From Natronoglomus mannanivorans (GTDB lineage Archaea; Halobacteriota; Halobacteria; Halobacteriales; Natrialbaceae), in NCBI GenBank assembly GCA_025517485.1, contig JAOPKB010000018.1, positions 60,496 through 124,495 on the forward strand: a stretch of DNA of 64,000 nt, given 5' to 3'. The translations under genes and the position numbers were made by a program. The notes below the pieces were generated by a model, which searched no databases, was not told the DNA's origin, and saw only the letters and a list, made by a program, of their open reading frames with translations. Positions 28,283-36,139 of the stretch are shown here, piece by piece. The stretch's first letter is position 1. Each line of letters starts with the position of its first letter.

Positions 28283-28762
28283 TTAATGGGAAATCTGCCA
28301 ATCAATTGGCTCGGAACGTGCGATCTCCACCTCATCCAACTGTGACCCACACACTGGACAGAAGTGAACACCGTCACGGGCAGTGATCTGAGTGTGATTA
28401 CCACACGCTCGACAAAGAATCTTGAAACCAGAGAGGCTACGATAGACTTTCCGGGATTTCGTCCGATGTTCGTCAACGTTAATCAGTTCATAGTTCTCTA
28501 ACCGGTTGTCGAACGGGCAACCATTTCTATGGTGGACGTCCCGTCCATCGAGTTCAGAAAGGTCGTCGACGAGCAACGTCGCATGCAAGCGATGTATTTG
28601 AACGCGGTATCGATCACCATCGTATTTCGTGTCGATTCCCCGATGTCCATACTGATTACATCGGATAGACGGTGCCCGGCCATTATGAGCACGTGATACG
28701 TGGACTGACTTCGCCCGAGGTGACTCGAAACTTCGATCACACTGTGGACAATCAATACTCAT
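28283..28762 (-). CDS. HNH endonuclease with flanking zinc fingers
   Basis: 159 residues. A C2H2-like finger at the N-terminus (CPQC ... H...H, residues 4-24) is followed by an HNH_3-type core, DGRDVHHRNGCPFDNRLENYE, with the catalytic His-His pair and the Asn. The chain ends with a zinc ribbon (CRAC ... CPVC). The layout is that of homing-type or phage HNH nucleases. The ATG at 28762 is chosen over an upstream GTG. It overlaps the stop of the next upstream frame, so it may be the last gene of a four-gene minus-strand operon. Confidence 0.78.
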   Translation of the reverse strand: MSIDCPQCDRSFESPRAKSVHVSRAHNGRAPSIRCNQYGHRGIDTKYDGDRYRVQIHRLHATLLVDDLSELDGRDVHHRNGCPFDNRLENYELINVDEHRTKSRKVYRSLSGFKILCRACGNHTQITARDGVHFCPVCGSQLDEVEIARSEPIDWQISH

Positions 28763-29003
28763 TTTCACAGTGGTTCAAGTTACTTCGATTGGTTCTCATC
28801 GGGGGTTTCGATATCGGTTGGAGGCGTATCTCAGTCGCATCTGGGATCAGGTAGAGCAATCTGGAATTGCTGTCAACGCTCTGTTGTTGCATTGGAACGA
28901 CCGAATGGATAGTTATACTACCAGAAATTGGCAGATCAATCTCCAGACGGACGTAGACGGCCGTAAGGTCAGCCACTGCTGGCTCGGAACTCACGGCGGG
29001 CAC
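28752..29003 (-). CDS. possible small protein between DUF8112 and HNH genes
   Basis: 83 residues beginning MPAVSSEPAVADLTAVYVRL. Its start overlaps the DUF8112 stop by 13 bp and its stop overlaps the HNH start by 11 bp, the spacing expected of a coupled operon. No domain recognised; the second half is low in acidic residues, so this could still be a shadow. Confidence 0.35.
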   Translation of the reverse strand: MPAVSSEPAVADLTAVYVRLEIDLPISGSITIHSVVPMQQQSVDSNSRLLYLIPDATEIRLQPISKPPMRTNRSNLNHCENEY

Positions 29004-29401
29004 CCCTCCGTTGGTGGACTGACCGCTCGGATCTTCAATTCGGTGAGACAGAGCCGATGGGTCCGCAACGTCGGGAGCGCGATCGTCCCGAGTCGCCCAC
29101 CCATCACGACTTCAGTCGTACCTAACGTTGGTGACTTGATCGTTTTCGGCGCACAGCTGAAACAATAGAGTCGTGAGACAGCCCAGTCCGCTGCCTCGGC
29201 ACAGCGATACGCGTACGCGAACACGATATCCGTCTCATGGAGTGGGTCCCCACAGCCGATGCAAATAGCGGCATCCGCTCGTGGGCCGACCTGGTGGCCA
29301 GTAAGAACCTGTGTCGGCGTTGCGAGAACGACTGGCTCGTCTTCGAGTGGTTCGGCCAGTTCGACGGGCGGGCGACAGCGGTCGTCAGTGGCCATTTTCA
29401 T
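28991..29401 (-). CDS. DUF8112-like zinc-binding protein
   Basis: About 136 residues (134 from the alternative ATG at 29395). The pattern ICIGCGDPLHETDIVFAYAY, a Trp, then YCFSCAP and a C-terminal GGRLGTIALPTLRTHRLCL resembles haloarchaeal DUF8112 proteins, small Cys-rich proteins common on plasmids and proviruses. The Cys-x2-Cys pairs probably hold zinc. The start overlaps the end of the upstream small zinc protein by 17 bp. Confidence 0.72.
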   Translation of the reverse strand: MKMATDDRCRPPVELAEPLEDEPVVLATPTQVLTGHQVGPRADAAICIGCGDPLHETDIVFAYAYRCAEAADWAVSRLYCFSCAPKTIKSPTLGTTEVVMGGRLGTIALPTLRTHRLCLTELKIRAVSPPTEGCPP

Positions 29402-29600
29402 CACCCTCTTTACGGCCTCTCGACTCGAAGCACGCAAAACAGGGGAGCTGGTCCCCGTTCGGACCATCACACCAGTCGTGCTCGCACTCATTCTCCTCGG
29501 TATACTTTTCAAGCAGTGAAGTCGTAGTGGACATTGCTTCTGTCTCCTCAGAAGCGCGGTTCGGTGTTCCAGCACCGAGCCACAGAGTTTCTGCCGCCAT
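29385..29600 (-). CDS. small Cys/His-rich protein upstream of DUF8112
   Basis: 71 residues. The C-terminal half has CEHDWCDGPNGDQLPCFACF, three Cys-containing pairs plus His suggesting a zinc site. An internal Met at residue 23 (MSTTTSLLEKYTE) is an equally good start. It overlaps and presumably is co-translated with the DUF8112-like gene. Function unknown. Confidence 0.6.
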   Translation of the reverse strand: MAAETLWLGAGTPNRASEETEAMSTTTSLLEKYTEENECEHDWCDGPNGDQLPCFACFESRGRKEGDENGH

Positions 29601-29734
29601 CCGCGCTTCTTACTCCTGTCTACAACGGCATCCGCAATAAATACTGTGCTTTGCACAGTGTAAAACTCTGCAGATGGAGTGTTTGAGACACACGATATTG
29701 ATTTGTATCGTGATGCACTATACAAGACATATTA

Positions 29735-29971
29735 ATGCCAAACGAGGATTTCGAACCATCGGAGGATTGCGAGAAAGTACTGGAAGTATTCAAACAGGGA
29801 AAAGGCACAGGAGAACCATGGGGGCGTGCAAATCCGCGCTACATAATTAATGAGACAAAGATTGAGAAAACTAACGTCGAGTATTATTTGCAACGTTTGA
29901 ATGATGCAGATTGGATCCGAAAGATCGCTCGGGGGCTCTACGAATTTGTCGAAGATCCCCGGGAGGAGTAG
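29735..29971 (+). CDS. small winged-helix protein
   Basis: 78 residues, start ATG preceded by an AT-rich promoter-like stretch at 29690-29734. NPRYIINETKIEKTNVEYYLQRL followed by DADWIRKIARGLYEFVED is a compact winged helix-turn-helix, with a wing ending in GLYEFV as in many haloarchaeal plasmid repressors. Probably a DNA-binding regulator of the divergent 29600-28283 gene group (inference). Confidence 0.7.
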   Translation: MPNEDFEPSEDCEKVLEVFKQGKGTGEPWGRANPRYIINETKIEKTNVEYYLQRLNDADWIRKIARGLYEFVEDPREE

Positions 29972-30234
29972 TTGACGGTATCCTCCTCAAAGTACGCGTC
30001 GTTGCGCTCGTAGATGAACGACTCGCCACGGTGCTCAAGTGCGACGCGGAGACTTACGATCACCCACAGGGACTCGCGAACGATCTGTGGCTCACAGTCG
30101 GTCCGGGCCGTAAGCTCGGCCACTGTCTGCGACGCCTGGGAGCAGGCGATTGCGCCGTACAGACGGGCCTCAGCGGAACCCTCGGCAAACGGGTTCGCGA
30201 CCGTCGCCCCATCAGCCGTGGGATCGGATACCAT
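29938..30234 (-). CDS. truncated HTH regulator (DUF7342-like N-terminus)
   Basis: 98 residues. ANPFAEGSAEARLYGAIA and SQTVAELTARTDCEPQIVRE form an N-terminal winged HTH. YERNDAYFE corresponds to the conserved end of the wing in haloarchaeal DUF7342-type regulators, which continue for about 100 more residues. Here the frame instead ends in a Ser-rich tail that overlaps the 3' end of the convergent wHTH gene. Likely a truncated and possibly dead gene. Confidence 0.5.
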   Translation of the reverse strand: MVSDPTADGATVANPFAEGSAEARLYGAIACSQASQTVAELTARTDCEPQIVRESLWVIVSLRVALEHRGESFIYERNDAYFEEDTVNYSSRGSSTNS

Positions 30235-30402
30235 CCTGCCTGTGACACCCACGACGACGTAGAAAAACCCCGCCTCGAGGTAGGTCCGTCGACCACGCAT
30301 TCGGCTCGCTGTCGCTGCCATGCTGTTCGGTGGGGCTGGCGAGACGACCGCACAACACACGGCACACCGAGTCCGACGAGAGAGGCCACCCGTACGGGGC
30401 TG

Positions 30403-30534
30403 ATGCCTACGAGATACGCATACGAAACGATTTCGGACGAATCGACCAGTGAGAACATCACCCCCGAGCGCCCCGTCACACCGGGAGACCTCGAGCGAGC
30501 GTACTGTGTCCTTCTCGAGGAGGTGGACCGATGA
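30403..30534 (+). CDS. 43-residue protein coupled to the 77-residue gene
   Basis: MPTRYAYETISDESTSEN...LEEVDR, ending in a 4-bp ATGA overlap with the next gene. Acidic and protein-like, but no domain is visible. In the paralogous group at 31.4-33.2 kb the equivalent position is held by an unrelated 152-residue gene. Confidence 0.5.
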   Translation: MPTRYAYETISDESTSENITPERPVTPGDLERAYCVLLEEVDR

Positions 30535-30764
30535 CCGTTGGCTTCGACGTCCGGTGGACGCCCGAGCACGGCTCACCGAGAGCGGTCATCTTCGAACCGC
30601 ACGACGAGGACTGGCAACGTACGGAATTCGAGTGGACGGGCGAGGAGTGGCGAGAGACTGGCCGCGAGCGCGTGGCTGATGTCGCATGTTTCGGGAGCAA
30701 CGACGACTCTGTCGCCCCCGACGGCCCACGACCACGTCCCGTTGGAGGAGAAGACGATGAGTGA
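30531..30764 (+). CDS. small acidic protein, paralogue A of the FDVRWTPEHGSPR family
   Basis: 77 residues beginning MTVGFDVRWTPEHGSPRAVI, with FEWTGEEWRETGRERV, VACFGS and PDGPRPRPVGGEDDE at the end. The gene at 31925-32167 is a clear paralogue (80 residues). Both are followed, with an 8-bp overlap, by a coiled-coil gene starting MSDV(L/S)DRDLESL, but here that partner is truncated. The fold is unknown; Trp spacing suggests a small beta domain. Its conservation in duplicate supports a real gene. Confidence 0.68.
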   Translation: MTVGFDVRWTPEHGSPRAVIFEPHDEDWQRTEFEWTGEEWRETGRERVADVACFGSNDDSVAPDGPRPRPVGGEDDE

Positions 30765-30875
30765 CGTCCTCGACCGAGACCTCGAGTCACTCCGCACATA
30801 ACTCGAGGCCCTCCGGAAACAGACGACCGTCTCACCGAGTGCGTCGAGACGCTCGAAGAGACCCTACAATGATCA
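30757..30875 (+). pseudogene. truncated 5' end of the coiled-coil gene (duplicate)
   Basis: Begins MSDVLDRDLESLRT and hits a stop; the following bases still read LEALRK and further coil-like codons matching the start of the intact gene at 32160. This is the decayed downstream member of the duplicated two-gene module. Confidence 0.7.
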
Positions 30876-30892
30876 TCGATAGAAAACAGACG

Positions 30893-31153
30893 TTAGCGAT
30901 CGCTTTGTTCGAGATCACTGGCATCAAACTCTCCGTCAAGATACTCCGTTCCCGTATCCGTAATAACGTAGAATCCTCGAGAGGGTTTCTCGACCAATCC
31001 ATACGAAGCGAGCTTCCGACACCGTACCCCAATGTAGTCGTTGTTTCGATCCATCTCGTCAGCGATCGCCTTGGGAGTCCCTGCGCCCTGTGATTCGAGG
31101 TATTCGAGAATCTCGTCGTCTGCCCGCGTCATCCATTCGGCGCGCTTTCGCAT
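30893..31153 (-). CDS. winged-helix (PhiH1 repressor-like) protein
   Basis: 86 residues. MRKRAEWMTRADDEILEYLE opens the domain; GTPKAIADEMDRNNDYIGVR is the helix-turn-helix and KLASYGLVEKPSRGFYVITD the wing. This is the layout of PhiH1-repressor-like archaeal regulators, frequent on haloarchaeal plasmids. The open frame extends upstream to 31234, but the Met at 31153 is the family start. Ends close to the coiled-coil debris at 30875. Confidence 0.8.
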   Translation of the reverse strand: MRKRAEWMTRADDEILEYLESQGAGTPKAIADEMDRNNDYIGVRCRKLASYGLVEKPSRGFYVITDTGTEYLDGEFDASDLEQSDR

Positions 31154-31402
31154 CTGTCTAGCTATGTTAAACAGTGCTGCATATATGTTCGCGAAAGCAG
31201 TGTTCTGAACCGTTATAGAAGGTTCAAAAGGCAATTTAGCAGATTTAAGAATCGGTTAAGCATAGTTTTTTGTTACTGTAGAAGACAGTAATGTCTAACG
31301 GGAACGCTATACGGACTGTAGAGGTGCAGTGTTCGTAGAAAGTGCAGACCGGTGGTAGCGCACCGGCGCTGCGCTAGCTCCCGTATCTAGAGTACGGAAG
31401 CC

Positions 31403-31861
31403 ATGTCAGATGACGATTCGCGGGGTAATGAAAGCCCCGACCGACCGCACGTATCGACCGATAACATTCGAGCACCAGACGACACCACCGGAAACACTAG
31501 TGAAACCCGCGCTCGCCTCGAGATTATCGACCAACAGGCGCGACAGCTCCTCGAGAGTGCGAGCGTGTCCGAAGACGGTGAGGCCGTGCGCCATTGCCGC
31601 GAGATCCGGGCGGAAGTCAACCAAGTCCGACTCTCGTTGTTGGGTCCGGAGGCGGTGCTTGATGGAGTGCCGCTCGAGGTGGAAGTCGAGGATGAGTCCA
31701 GTGACAGTAATGGTAGTAATAACAACGCTGACTCTCCAGCCACCGACTTCAACACTGATCCACGTGTCCCGATGATCGTCCACCGAGGGGAACGGGTCAC
31801 GACGTACCTCGGCCCGGATCCGGATGCCTACGAACTCGAGCACGGTGATCGCGATGCGTAG
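31403..31861 (+). CDS. hypothetical acidic protein, first gene of the coiled-coil operon
   Basis: 152 residues. A disordered Asp/Ser-rich N-terminus is followed by a helical segment, RARLEIIDQQARQLLESA and EDGEAVRHCREIRAEVNQVR. A second low-complexity linker follows, then PMIVHRGERVTTYLGPDPDAYELEHG. Not recognised. It is 63 bp upstream of the 80-residue gene and probably in one operon with it and the coiled-coil gene. Confidence 0.6.
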   Translation: MSDDDSRGNESPDRPHVSTDNIRAPDDTTGNTSETRARLEIIDQQARQLLESASVSEDGEAVRHCREIRAEVNQVRLSLLGPEAVLDGVPLEVEVEDESSDSNGSNNNADSPATDFNTDPRVPMIVHRGERVTTYLGPDPDAYELEHGDRDA

Positions 31862-31924
31862 TGGTATCGACTCCCCGAGCACAGATCACACTCGAGCCCA
31901 CGCCATGGATCCGGAGGCCCCCCG

Positions 31925-32167
31925 ATGACCGACGCTGGCTTCGACGTCCGGTGGACGCCCGAGCACGGCTCACCGAGAGCGCTCATTTTCGAACCTCGCG
32001 AAGACGGCAAGCACTGGCTCCGCGTGGAGTTCGAGTGGACCGACGACGAGCAGTGGCGAGAGATTGGCCGGGACCACGTCACCGAGGTCGCGTGCTTCGG
32101 CAGCGACGACTACGTTGCGCCCGATGGCCCGCGGCCGCGACCCGTCGGAGGCGAAGACGATGAGTGA
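31925..32167 (+). CDS. small acidic protein, paralogue B of the FDVRWTPEHGSPR family
   Basis: 80 residues, paralogue of 30531-30764 with the shared FDVRWTPEHGSPRA(L/V)IFEP start and the VAPDGPRPRPVGGEDDE end. The middle has HWLRVEFEWTDDEQWREIG. The last codons overlap the ATG of the coiled-coil gene (32160) by 8 bp, so the two proteins are probably made together and may interact. No known domain. Confidence 0.72.
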   Translation: MTDAGFDVRWTPEHGSPRALIFEPREDGKHWLRVEFEWTDDEQWREIGRDHVTEVACFGSDDYVAPDGPRPRPVGGEDDE

Positions 32168-33203
32168 CGTCTCTGACCGAGACCTCGAGTCACTCGCTGA
32201 AGAACTCGAGGCCCTCCGAAAACAGAACGAGCGGCTCACCGAGCGCGTTGAGACGCTCGAGGACGATCTCGATCGAACCACTGACCGAGTCGACGACCTC
32301 GAGCGTAATGTCACCACCCTCGAGACCTGTACTACCACACTCGAAGCGAAAACTGAGACGCTCGAGACCGAAACCGCAACCCTTCACCACAAAAATGACT
32401 GCCTCGAGACGCTCGAGACCGAAACCACCCAGAACGCCGCCGCGATCGAGGCCGCCCACAGACGGTCGGGTGCGAACAAGGCCAGACTCGAGGAGCTCCA
32501 GGCCAGGGAACTCGAGAAGGGAGCCCACCTGCTCGAGACGAACGTCGACCGCCACGAGATCGACGTCGATGGCGACCGCCTCGAGAAGATCCAGAAGGAC
32601 GACCGCGCGTACTACCGCCTGCCCGACGCGGACGATCCGCTCGATCGATCCGACGTCACGGTAGCCCACGGCGATCTCCTCCCGATCCAGCAACTCGCGC
32701 GCATGGACGAGGATATGCTCCGATCGACCACCAACGCCCTCCCCTCGAGGCTCGCGGCGAAACTCTGGAAGGCTCGCACGGACCCGTCCACGGGCGACGA
32801 CCCCTGGAACGACGGCTGCAAGAACGTCAAAGAGTACGTCAAAGCGAGTGACCTGAAACACTGGATTCGCCGGCAAGAACCTGGGACGAGCGACGCCTAC
32901 GCGAAGAAACTCGTCTCGAGGACCATCGACGCCCTCCTCGATCTCTCCAAGAACCGCCTCGCCATCCGGAGAAAGCGAGAGCGAAAGAACGGCCTCGAGT
33001 ACACCGAGCGACGCGTCCTCCTCACCACGGAGGCGGAGATTCCCGGCGAGACGAGGCGAGCAGCGAACGGTGACGCGGACGACTCGAGCGGAGATCACGC
33101 CGGGACGGAGACCCTCGAGGCAAAATCCCGTAGAGAGACCTCTGGCACAGAAGCCGTCGACACACCGACACCGAAGACACCTGACGTCCACGGAGAGGAC
33201 TGA
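32160..33203 (+). CDS. coiled-coil + C-terminal winged-helix-like protein
   Basis: 347 residues. Residues 1-140 form a long coiled coil (LEALRKQNERLTERVETLED, then repeated LETETATL heptads). The next section has EIDVDGDRLEKIQKDDRAYY and a domain with LARMDEDMLRSTTNALPSR. A basic C-terminal region reads EYVKASDLKHWIRRQEPG, then VSRTIDALLDLSKNRLAIRR and KRERKNGLEYTERRVLL, winged-helix-like and probably DNA-binding. A disordered acidic tail ends the protein. I do not recognise the family, but it looks plasmid-borne. Its 3' end recurs as fragments at 28060, 34864 and 40559. Confidence 0.75.
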   Translation: MSDVSDRDLESLAEELEALRKQNERLTERVETLEDDLDRTTDRVDDLERNVTTLETCTTTLEAKTETLETETATLHHKNDCLETLETETTQNAAAIEAAHRRSGANKARLEELQARELEKGAHLLETNVDRHEIDVDGDRLEKIQKDDRAYYRLPDADDPLDRSDVTVAHGDLLPIQQLARMDEDMLRSTTNALPSRLAAKLWKARTDPSTGDDPWNDGCKNVKEYVKASDLKHWIRRQEPGTSDAYAKKLVSRTIDALLDLSKNRLAIRRKRERKNGLEYTERRVLLTTEAEIPGETRRAANGDADDSSGDHAGTETLEAKSRRETSGTEAVDTPTPKTPDVHGED

Positions 33204-33600
33204 CCACGGACCGCGACCCCACCCTCGAGAGAGATTACCCTCTCACAGGACCACCACAGTCCCCACGCCACCACCGGTTCACACGGGTTCGGTACCGGTG
33301 GGTGCGTCTCTCGAGCGGTCGTCGGCGGTCTTGTATGTCGACCGCTGGATCGACTGTGTCCGAAGACGACGGCTGTCCACGGGGCTCGCTACTCGAGACG
33401 GAGAGACGAACGGACGAAACGAGTTTCGAAATGAGTGCAGTGACGATACTGGTTCCGTCAGCGTTCGAAGCGATATCTCGAGTGCGAGGGAGAATTGTCG
33501 TGGCGACGGCAGCTGTCCGGGACGACCGTTGGATGTCAGTGACGACAGCGTTTCAAGTCACTCCGCCGACAGTGGTTCGACGAACGGGCGAGCGCGAGCC
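33204..33600. repeat. non-coding tail of the coiled-coil gene, repeated elsewhere
   Basis: The first ~170 bp after the stop, with the core GGTGCGTCTCTCGAGCGGTC near 33299-33318 and flanks, reappears after the fragments at 35132 and 40987. A shorter piece recurs near 37345-37405. No gene here. The remaining bases up to the antitoxin gene show nothing. Confidence 0.7.
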
Positions 33601-33816
33601 CTACTCGTCGGCAAGCGCGTCGTAGATGTCGCGATGTTCGTCCCGTTTGTGTTTCGCCAGGCGGCGAAGGATTGACTCACGAGCATCCGCTATGAGTTCG
33701 TCCGGTGGTTCTTCACCATGTTCGGCCACGTACTGCTCTCGAGCGCGTTCAAGCATCGTGTCGAGCAGGTTCCCGCGACTGACGTCGGTGGAGTGAGAGT
33801 CGTTTTCAGCCGCCAT
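33601..33816 (-). CDS. small helical protein, probable antitoxin of the Doc pair
   Basis: 71 residues: MAAENDSHSTDVSRGNLLDT followed by a helical EELIADARESILRRLAKHKR type region. Start overlaps the end of the Doc-like gene by 11 bp, so both are co-translated. No recognised antitoxin DNA-binding domain; the assignment rests on the coupling and size. Order is toxin then partner, the reverse of the phd-doc arrangement. Confidence 0.55.
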   Translation of the reverse strand: MAAENDSHSTDVSRGNLLDTMLERAREQYVAEHGEEPPDELIADARESILRRLAKHKRDEHRDIYDALADE

Positions 33817-34420
33817 TTGTGGATCCGTCTTTGTCGTCGTCAGTGTTAACGGTTCCGTCGGAATCCGTGGTGAGTCCCCACTCTCGTCTCGAGAACCCCT
33901 GTTCGGCCTCTGGAAGGTATTTGTCGAGGTCGATATCGAGTGAGTCCGCAAACGCAGCTGTTGCGGTCACGACAAGGAGGGCTAGCGGGTCGGTATCGTC
34001 GTCAATCTCGAGCGGTGTGGTTTGGTCGTCGAGGTACGCCGGTCCGACCGTTCGATCGATGAGTGATTCACGCACTGAGAATAACTTCAACATGGATCGA
34101 ATATCCTCTCCGTAGTCAAGTTCGTATCCATTGATGAGATAGAAGAGTTCAATGGAGTTGAGTGCGGTCCGTTTGTCGCCATCGGCGAACCAATGGTTCG
34201 ATGCGAGAAGTCGCATCAGGTGAAATGCCTTCTCATGAATGGTAGTTGGCACTTTCCCAAAATGACCGTCTTCGATGTATTCAATCGCGAATTCGATCCG
34301 ATTCGCGTCACGTACTCCTGGGGTCGCGTCGTCGTCTTCTGTGATGATATCGTCGTGAATGAGCAGGATATCGTCGACAGATGGGTACCATAACCCGTCG
34401 TCAGTCTCGTCGCTCGGCAT
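33806..34420 (-). CDS. Doc/Fic-family toxin (death-on-curing)
   Basis: 204 residues. The Fic-fold core is WYPSVDDILLIHDDII, then HFGKVPTTIHEKAFHLMRLL, and the active-site loop HWFADGDKRTAL (His76 to Leu87). Doc toxins normally read H-x-F-x-(D/N)-(A/G)-N-K-R; here the Asn is Asp82. Doc phosphorylates and blocks elongation factor Tu, while canonical Fic proteins AMPylate targets; which applies here is not clear. A roughly 60-residue acidic C-terminal extension is unusual for Doc (about 126 residues). Confidence 0.78.
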   Translation of the reverse strand: MPSDETDDGLWYPSVDDILLIHDDIITEDDDATPGVRDANRIEFAIEYIEDGHFGKVPTTIHEKAFHLMRLLASNHWFADGDKRTALNSIELFYLINGYELDYGEDIRSMLKLFSVRESLIDRTVGPAYLDDQTTPLEIDDDTDPLALLVVTATAAFADSLDIDLDKYLPEAEQGFSRREWGLTTDSDGTVNTDDDKDGSTNGG

Positions 34421-34555
34421 CGATCAACGAATAGTATCGGTGTACAGGAGGTGAATTCTCCGAATTGCGACTCCGAGAATAGATCTCTTTGAGATAGTGT
34501 GAAATCTGTGCTGACCCGTCGACGATGGGTATTCAGTTCTCACAGTACAATGGCC

Positions 34556-34780
34556 TCATGCAGGAGCCGAATGTGCGGGGCGGAAGTCGCCGATGTGCTC
34601 GTAGTAGAAGGCAAGCGCGCGGTGCACATCGCCGAGCGAGAGATCGGGATACAGCTGCGTAATCTCGTCGGGTTCGTACCCGCTGTGTTCGTAAGCGACT
34701 GCGATGTCCGTCACCCGAATTCCAGTGCCCTCGATCGTCGGGGCGCCGTTACTGTGCTCCGGGTCCTGTACGAGACTCAT
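34556..34780 (-). CDS. DUF433 antitoxin-like protein (orphan)
   Basis: 74 residues from the Met in MSLVQDPEHSNGAPTIEGTG. GIRVTDIAVAYEHSGYEPDE and ITQLYPDLSLGDVHRALAFYY form the DUF433 helix-turn-helix signature. DUF433 proteins usually pair with a downstream DUF5615 PIN-like toxin; the roughly 130 bp downstream (34421-34555) contains no such gene, so the toxin has been lost. Longer in-frame start at 34816 is less likely. Confidence 0.8.
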   Translation of the reverse strand: MSLVQDPEHSNGAPTIEGTGIRVTDIAVAYEHSGYEPDEITQLYPDLSLGDVHRALAFYYEHIGDFRPAHSAPA

Positions 34781-34863
34781 ATCGTTGTGTTCGGGTGCGA
34801 TCATGTTCAAACGCACGATAGCAACAGTTGGATAGACGCTGTGGTATCACTCGAACGTAGTCG

Positions 34864-35132
34864 ATACGATCGACGCCCTCTTAGACCTCTCCAAGAACCG
34901 CCTCGCTATCCGCAGAAAGAGAGAGCGAAAGAACGGCCTCGAGTACACCGAGCGACGCGTCCTCCTCACCACGGAGGCGGAGATTCCCGGCGAGACGCGG
35001 GGCACGACAGCTGGTGGGACGGACCACGAAGGAGACGGCTCGAGCGGAGATCGTGCTCGGATAGAAACCCTCGAGACAGAACCCACCGACACACCGCTAC
35101 CGAAGACAGCTGGCGTCCACGGCGAGGACTGA
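34864..35132 (+). pseudogene. 3'-end fragment of the coiled-coil gene (copy 2)
   Basis: Opens abruptly at TIDALLDLSKNRLAIRR and continues in frame through KRERKNGLEYTERRVLLTTE and an acidic tail to the original stop at 35132. The tail has diverged from the intact gene, while the winged-helix part is nearly identical. It is followed by the same non-coding tail (to about 35320). No start codon; a fragment. Confidence 0.82.
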
Positions 35133-35605
35133 CCACGGACCCGAACCTCACCCTCGAGAGAGGGACCACGCTCTCACACGCATCACCACGACACCGCCAC
35201 CGCCTGTGTACAAGGGGTCGGTACCACTGGGTGCGTCTCTCGAGCGGTCGTCGGCGGTCTTGTATGTCGACCGCTGGATCGATCGTGGCCGAAGACGACG
35301 ACTGTCCACGGAGGCTGGAAAGAGAGCGATTCCCATCCAGTCCGACGATGGCGGCCTGTCCGCCCAAGCAATCAAACAGTAATCGGAACCAGTCGATGAC
35401 CGCTGTACTCTCACAGAGTACGAGTGGAGTTGACTGCTGTACGCAGACGCAAAGTAACTCCGAGTCTGTCGAAGCCGACTCGACCCTCGCCGGGCAAAAA
35501 CAACCACGAGGGTCGAACCCAGTCGAGGATAGGAGTACCGGGAGCGTGGCACTCCCAGCAGTCCCACCCGCTTAGACCACGAGCATCCCTGCGGATTCTC
35601 ACCGC

Positions 35606-35923
35606 TTGGATGCTCGGTGGGGTTGCAAACCTGAAAACACCAACGCTGAGCAAATCGAAGATTTGCGACGGACGCGAATCTCTGATTCGCTTGACTCAGG
35701 ATTTCTCCGCGTTCACGCGGAGGAGAATGTCAAGGTTACGATCGACTACCTACAGGGAGAAACGACGCGTCGTGGCGTCGCGGACGAACTCGGTGTACCC
35801 GCTGTTGAGGCCATCGCTGTTACCGAGGCGAGCGAGCGGATCATCGCCGTGGTGAAAACCCACGACCCAACGCTCAGCGACATCACGTTCGAGATGGACG
35901 TTCACGACCGTGCAATCGAATAG
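35606..35923 (+). pseudogene. possible coding remnant with hairpin cluster
   Basis: The frame's last 64 residues, VTIDYLQGETTRRGVADELG and VIAVVKTHDPTLSD-like sequence, look protein-like and acidic. The N-terminal part crosses three hairpins (35651-35722) that are unlikely to be natural coding sequence. I cannot name the family. The stretch 35320-35600 holds no convincing gene. Confidence 0.3.
35651..35722. repeat. triple hairpin cluster
   Basis: Stems CAAATC-GAA-GATTTG (35651-35665), GCGAATC-TCT-GATTCGC (35674-35690) and CTCCGCG-TTCA-CGCGGAG (35705-35722), same size class as the cluster at 8875-8937 but different sequence. Confidence 0.8.
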
Positions 35924-36139
35924 GGGCCGTACCAGCAGGCCGATGAGTGAGAAGCATCCAAAACCGTTCCCGACAGCTCACATCCTCGACACAAGCTTTC
36001 TTCGAACTATCGGAAGGACGGAGGCTGCTCCGTATTAAACACTCGTTCAGAACAGTACATAAATCATTCACCCATATATTTCAATATATTTCCCGACACA
36101 CCGACAACGCTTATGGTAATACGGAGGTAATACAGATGT

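Noticed and set aside
28770..29168. 132-residue plus-strand ORF
   Set aside because: Antisense to the DUF8112-like gene, which carries conserved Cys motifs.
32190..33191. 333-residue minus-strand frame
   Set aside because: Antisense to the coiled-coil gene, whose frame has clear heptads and is conserved in the copies.
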